A stretch of 26,636 nt of DNA from Acidimicrobiia bacterium (lineage in GTDB: Bacteria; Actinomycetota; Acidimicrobiia; Acidimicrobiales; AC-14), in NCBI GenBank assembly GCA_019243595.1, contig JAFAUA010000104.1, forward strand, positions 1 through 26,636, given 5' to 3'. The notes beneath the pieces are model-generated. The model did not search any database and had not been told where the DNA came from. It saw only the letters and a program-made list of their open reading frames with translations. The position numbers were made by a program, and so were the translations under genes. This document shows positions 25,361 through 26,636 of this stretch, piece after piece. Position 1 is the stretch's first letter; each line of letters opens with the position of its first letter.

Positions 25361-26636
25361 TTAGCTACTACCCCCGCTCTTGCCCTCGGATGCGACCGCC
25401 TTTTTCAGTTCTTCGAGGGCGTCCTGGATGTGATCGGTGAGTTGCCACAGGTCGGGCATGAGCTCGCGGCACGAGACGATGCCGAAGTTCAGCGACCCGC
25501 AGTAGCTCCACACCGTGATGTTGAGCCCGATGCCTTCGAGGATGGGGCCCATCGAATAGATCGACACCAACCGCGCGCCGGCGATCTCGAGCGGCGTTCT
25601 CGGCCCAGGCACGTTGCTTATGACCACGTTGATGGGCGGACGGTGACGGCTGGCCAGCTCGCGCTTCGAATAGAAGCGCATGAAGGCGGCGAACGGGCGG
25701 GGCGGCGTGAGCTCGGTCCAGTCCGACAGCATCTCGGCGCCCAAGGCGTTGTGGACCTCCTTGGCGCCCTGCATCATGCGGTGGACCGTGCGCACGCGCT
25801 CGACGGGGTCGGCGACGTCGGTGGGGATCGACGTGAACAGGTTCGACACCATGTTTCCCGACGAGCGGGTGCCCATCTCGCCGACCGACACGGGGACACC
25901 CGACATCAAAGGCCGCGTCGGAAGCTCGCCGCGATCCTGGAGATAGCGGCGCAGGGCGGCGGCCGACAGGGCGAGGATGACGTCGTTCACCGTCGCGCCG
26001 AGCGCGTCCTTGATCTCTTTGACGTCGTCGAGGGACACCGACGAGAACACGAACCGCCGGTGTGGCGTGAGCGCACGGTTGAACGACACCGCTGGCGCAC
26101 TGAACGGCGGCGGCGGGAGGTCACCGCCCGCCCGCCGGCGCCGCGCCAACCGGAACAGGCCCTGGAACGTGCGCCACAACAGCGTCGGCAGGTGGGCGAT
26201 GGCGACGGCCAGCGACTTCACGGCGCCGACGAAAAGCTCCCAATCCGAAGGGATGGGATCGGGCCGCCAGGTGTCCGGCGGCGCCTCTTCCTCAGCGTCG
26301 CCCACGCCGAGCACATTGGCGAGCATGGCGGCGGCGGCGACGCCGTCGGCGGCCGCGTGGTGGATCTTGGCGACCACACCGATGTGGCCGTGCTCGAGAC
26401 CTTCGACGACCCACAGCTCCCACAACGGACGCCGCCGGTCGAGCTGGTGGCTGGCGATGTCGGAGATCAGCTCGCCGAACTCCTTGGGACCTCCCGGCTC
26501 GGGGATGGCCACCCGGCGCACGTGGTAGTCGAGGTCGAAGTCGGGGTCCTCGACCCATGCGGGGTGCGTGAGCCCGAACGGCACCTCGACGATCCGGCGC
26601 CGGAACGGCGGCAGGTACTGGAGGCGGCTGCCGAGG
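25361..26636 (-). CDS. Wax ester synthase/diacylglycerol acyltransferase (WS/DGAT) B, 5' end outside window
   Basis: About 424 residues are visible; the frame is open to the window edge and the expected start LSxxDAxF lies beyond it. HHAAADG fits the catalytic HHxxxDG. RPLWELWVVEGLEHGHIGV, NVPGPRTPLEIAGARLVS and GLNITVWSYCGSLNFG are family marks. It is clearly related to WS/DGAT A but differs in the central segment, so the duplication is old. The stop TAA is 3 bp before the hydrolase ATG. A GTG at 26584 is internal and not the start. Confidence 0.94.
   Translation of the reverse strand, partial: LGSRLQYLPPFRRRIVEVPFGLTHPAWVEDPDFDLDYHVRRVAIPEPGGPKEFGELISDIASHQLDRRRPLWELWVVEGLEHGHIGVVAKIHHAAADGVAAAAMLANVLGVGDAEEEAPPDTWRPDPIPSDWELFVGAVKSLAVAIAHLPTLLWRTFQGLFRLARRRRAGGDLPPPPFSAPAVSFNRALTPHRRFVFSSVSLDDVKEIKDALGATVNDVILALSAAALRRYLQDRGELPTRPLMSGVPVSVGEMGTRSSGNMVSNLFTSIPTDVADPVERVRTVHRMMQGAKEVHNALGAEMLSDWTELTPPRPFAAFMRFYSKRELASRHRPPINVVISNVPGPRTPLEIAGARLVSIYSMGPILEGIGLNITVWSYCGSLNFGIVSCRELMPDLWQLTDHIQDALEELKKAVASEGKSGGSS

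Noticed and set aside
25833..25846. KstR-like sequence GTGAACAGGTTCGA
   Set aside because: One mismatch to the consensus and internal to WS/DGAT B, with no gene start nearby.

Overview
This is a high-GC, gene-dense stretch with frequent 1-4 nt start/stop overlaps, several GTG/TTG starts and strong Shine-Dalgarno sites. Its closest recognisable relatives are mycobacterial/rhodococcal cholesterol-catabolism genes. I infer an actinobacterium. A deep-branching lineage such as Acidimicrobiia is plausible but cannot be proved from this window. No tRNA, rRNA, CRISPR, insertion sequence or phage gene was seen, and no gap without a gene exceeds about 160 bp.

Left block (1-3520, all minus strand): an acyl-CoA synthetase, two adjacent DUF35/OB-fold proteins (one without a zinc ribbon, one with) and a thiolase-like lipid-transfer protein cut by the window edge. 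The genes overlap or abut. The operon starts behind a KstR-type operator embedded in a sigma70-like promoter. A long hairpin separates it from an upstream copper amine oxidase gene. That gene is divergent, with an 11-bp gap, from a crotonase followed by a membrane-bound HAMP/class III adenylate cyclase.

Middle block (7942-15338): a minus-strand operon encodes a branched-chain amino acid (HAAT) type ABC importer: lipoprotein, fused LivH-LivM permease, LivG and LivF. Two uncommon genes continue in tight overlap: a secreted protein with a C-terminal membrane anchor, and a two-TM protein ending in an Ada-like Cys/His metal site. A small secreted protein is encoded divergently from the lipoprotein gene.

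Right block (15342-26636, all minus strand): in transcription order, WS/DGAT (partial), alpha/beta hydrolase, WS/DGAT, short crotonase, membrane alpha/beta esterase, 3Fe-4S ferredoxin, then chsH2, chsH1, ltp2, an FadE26/FadE29-type acyl-CoA dehydrogenase, fadA5 and kstR. The chsH2-chsH1-ltp2 part reproduces the end of the M. tuberculosis igr operon for removal of the last steroid side-chain carbons. Catalytic residues align for ChsH1, Ltp2 and FadA5. The TetR protein at the end closely resembles KstR, the repressor of cholesterol catabolism.

Three perfect matches to the KstR consensus TNNAACNNGTTNNA lie in front of the FadD/DUF35/thiolase operon, fadA5-kstR and chsH2. The window therefore appears to hold a regulator together with three of its targets, including an autoregulatory loop. 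The left thiolase/DUF35 operon is probably a second arm of the same steroid or lipid regulon.
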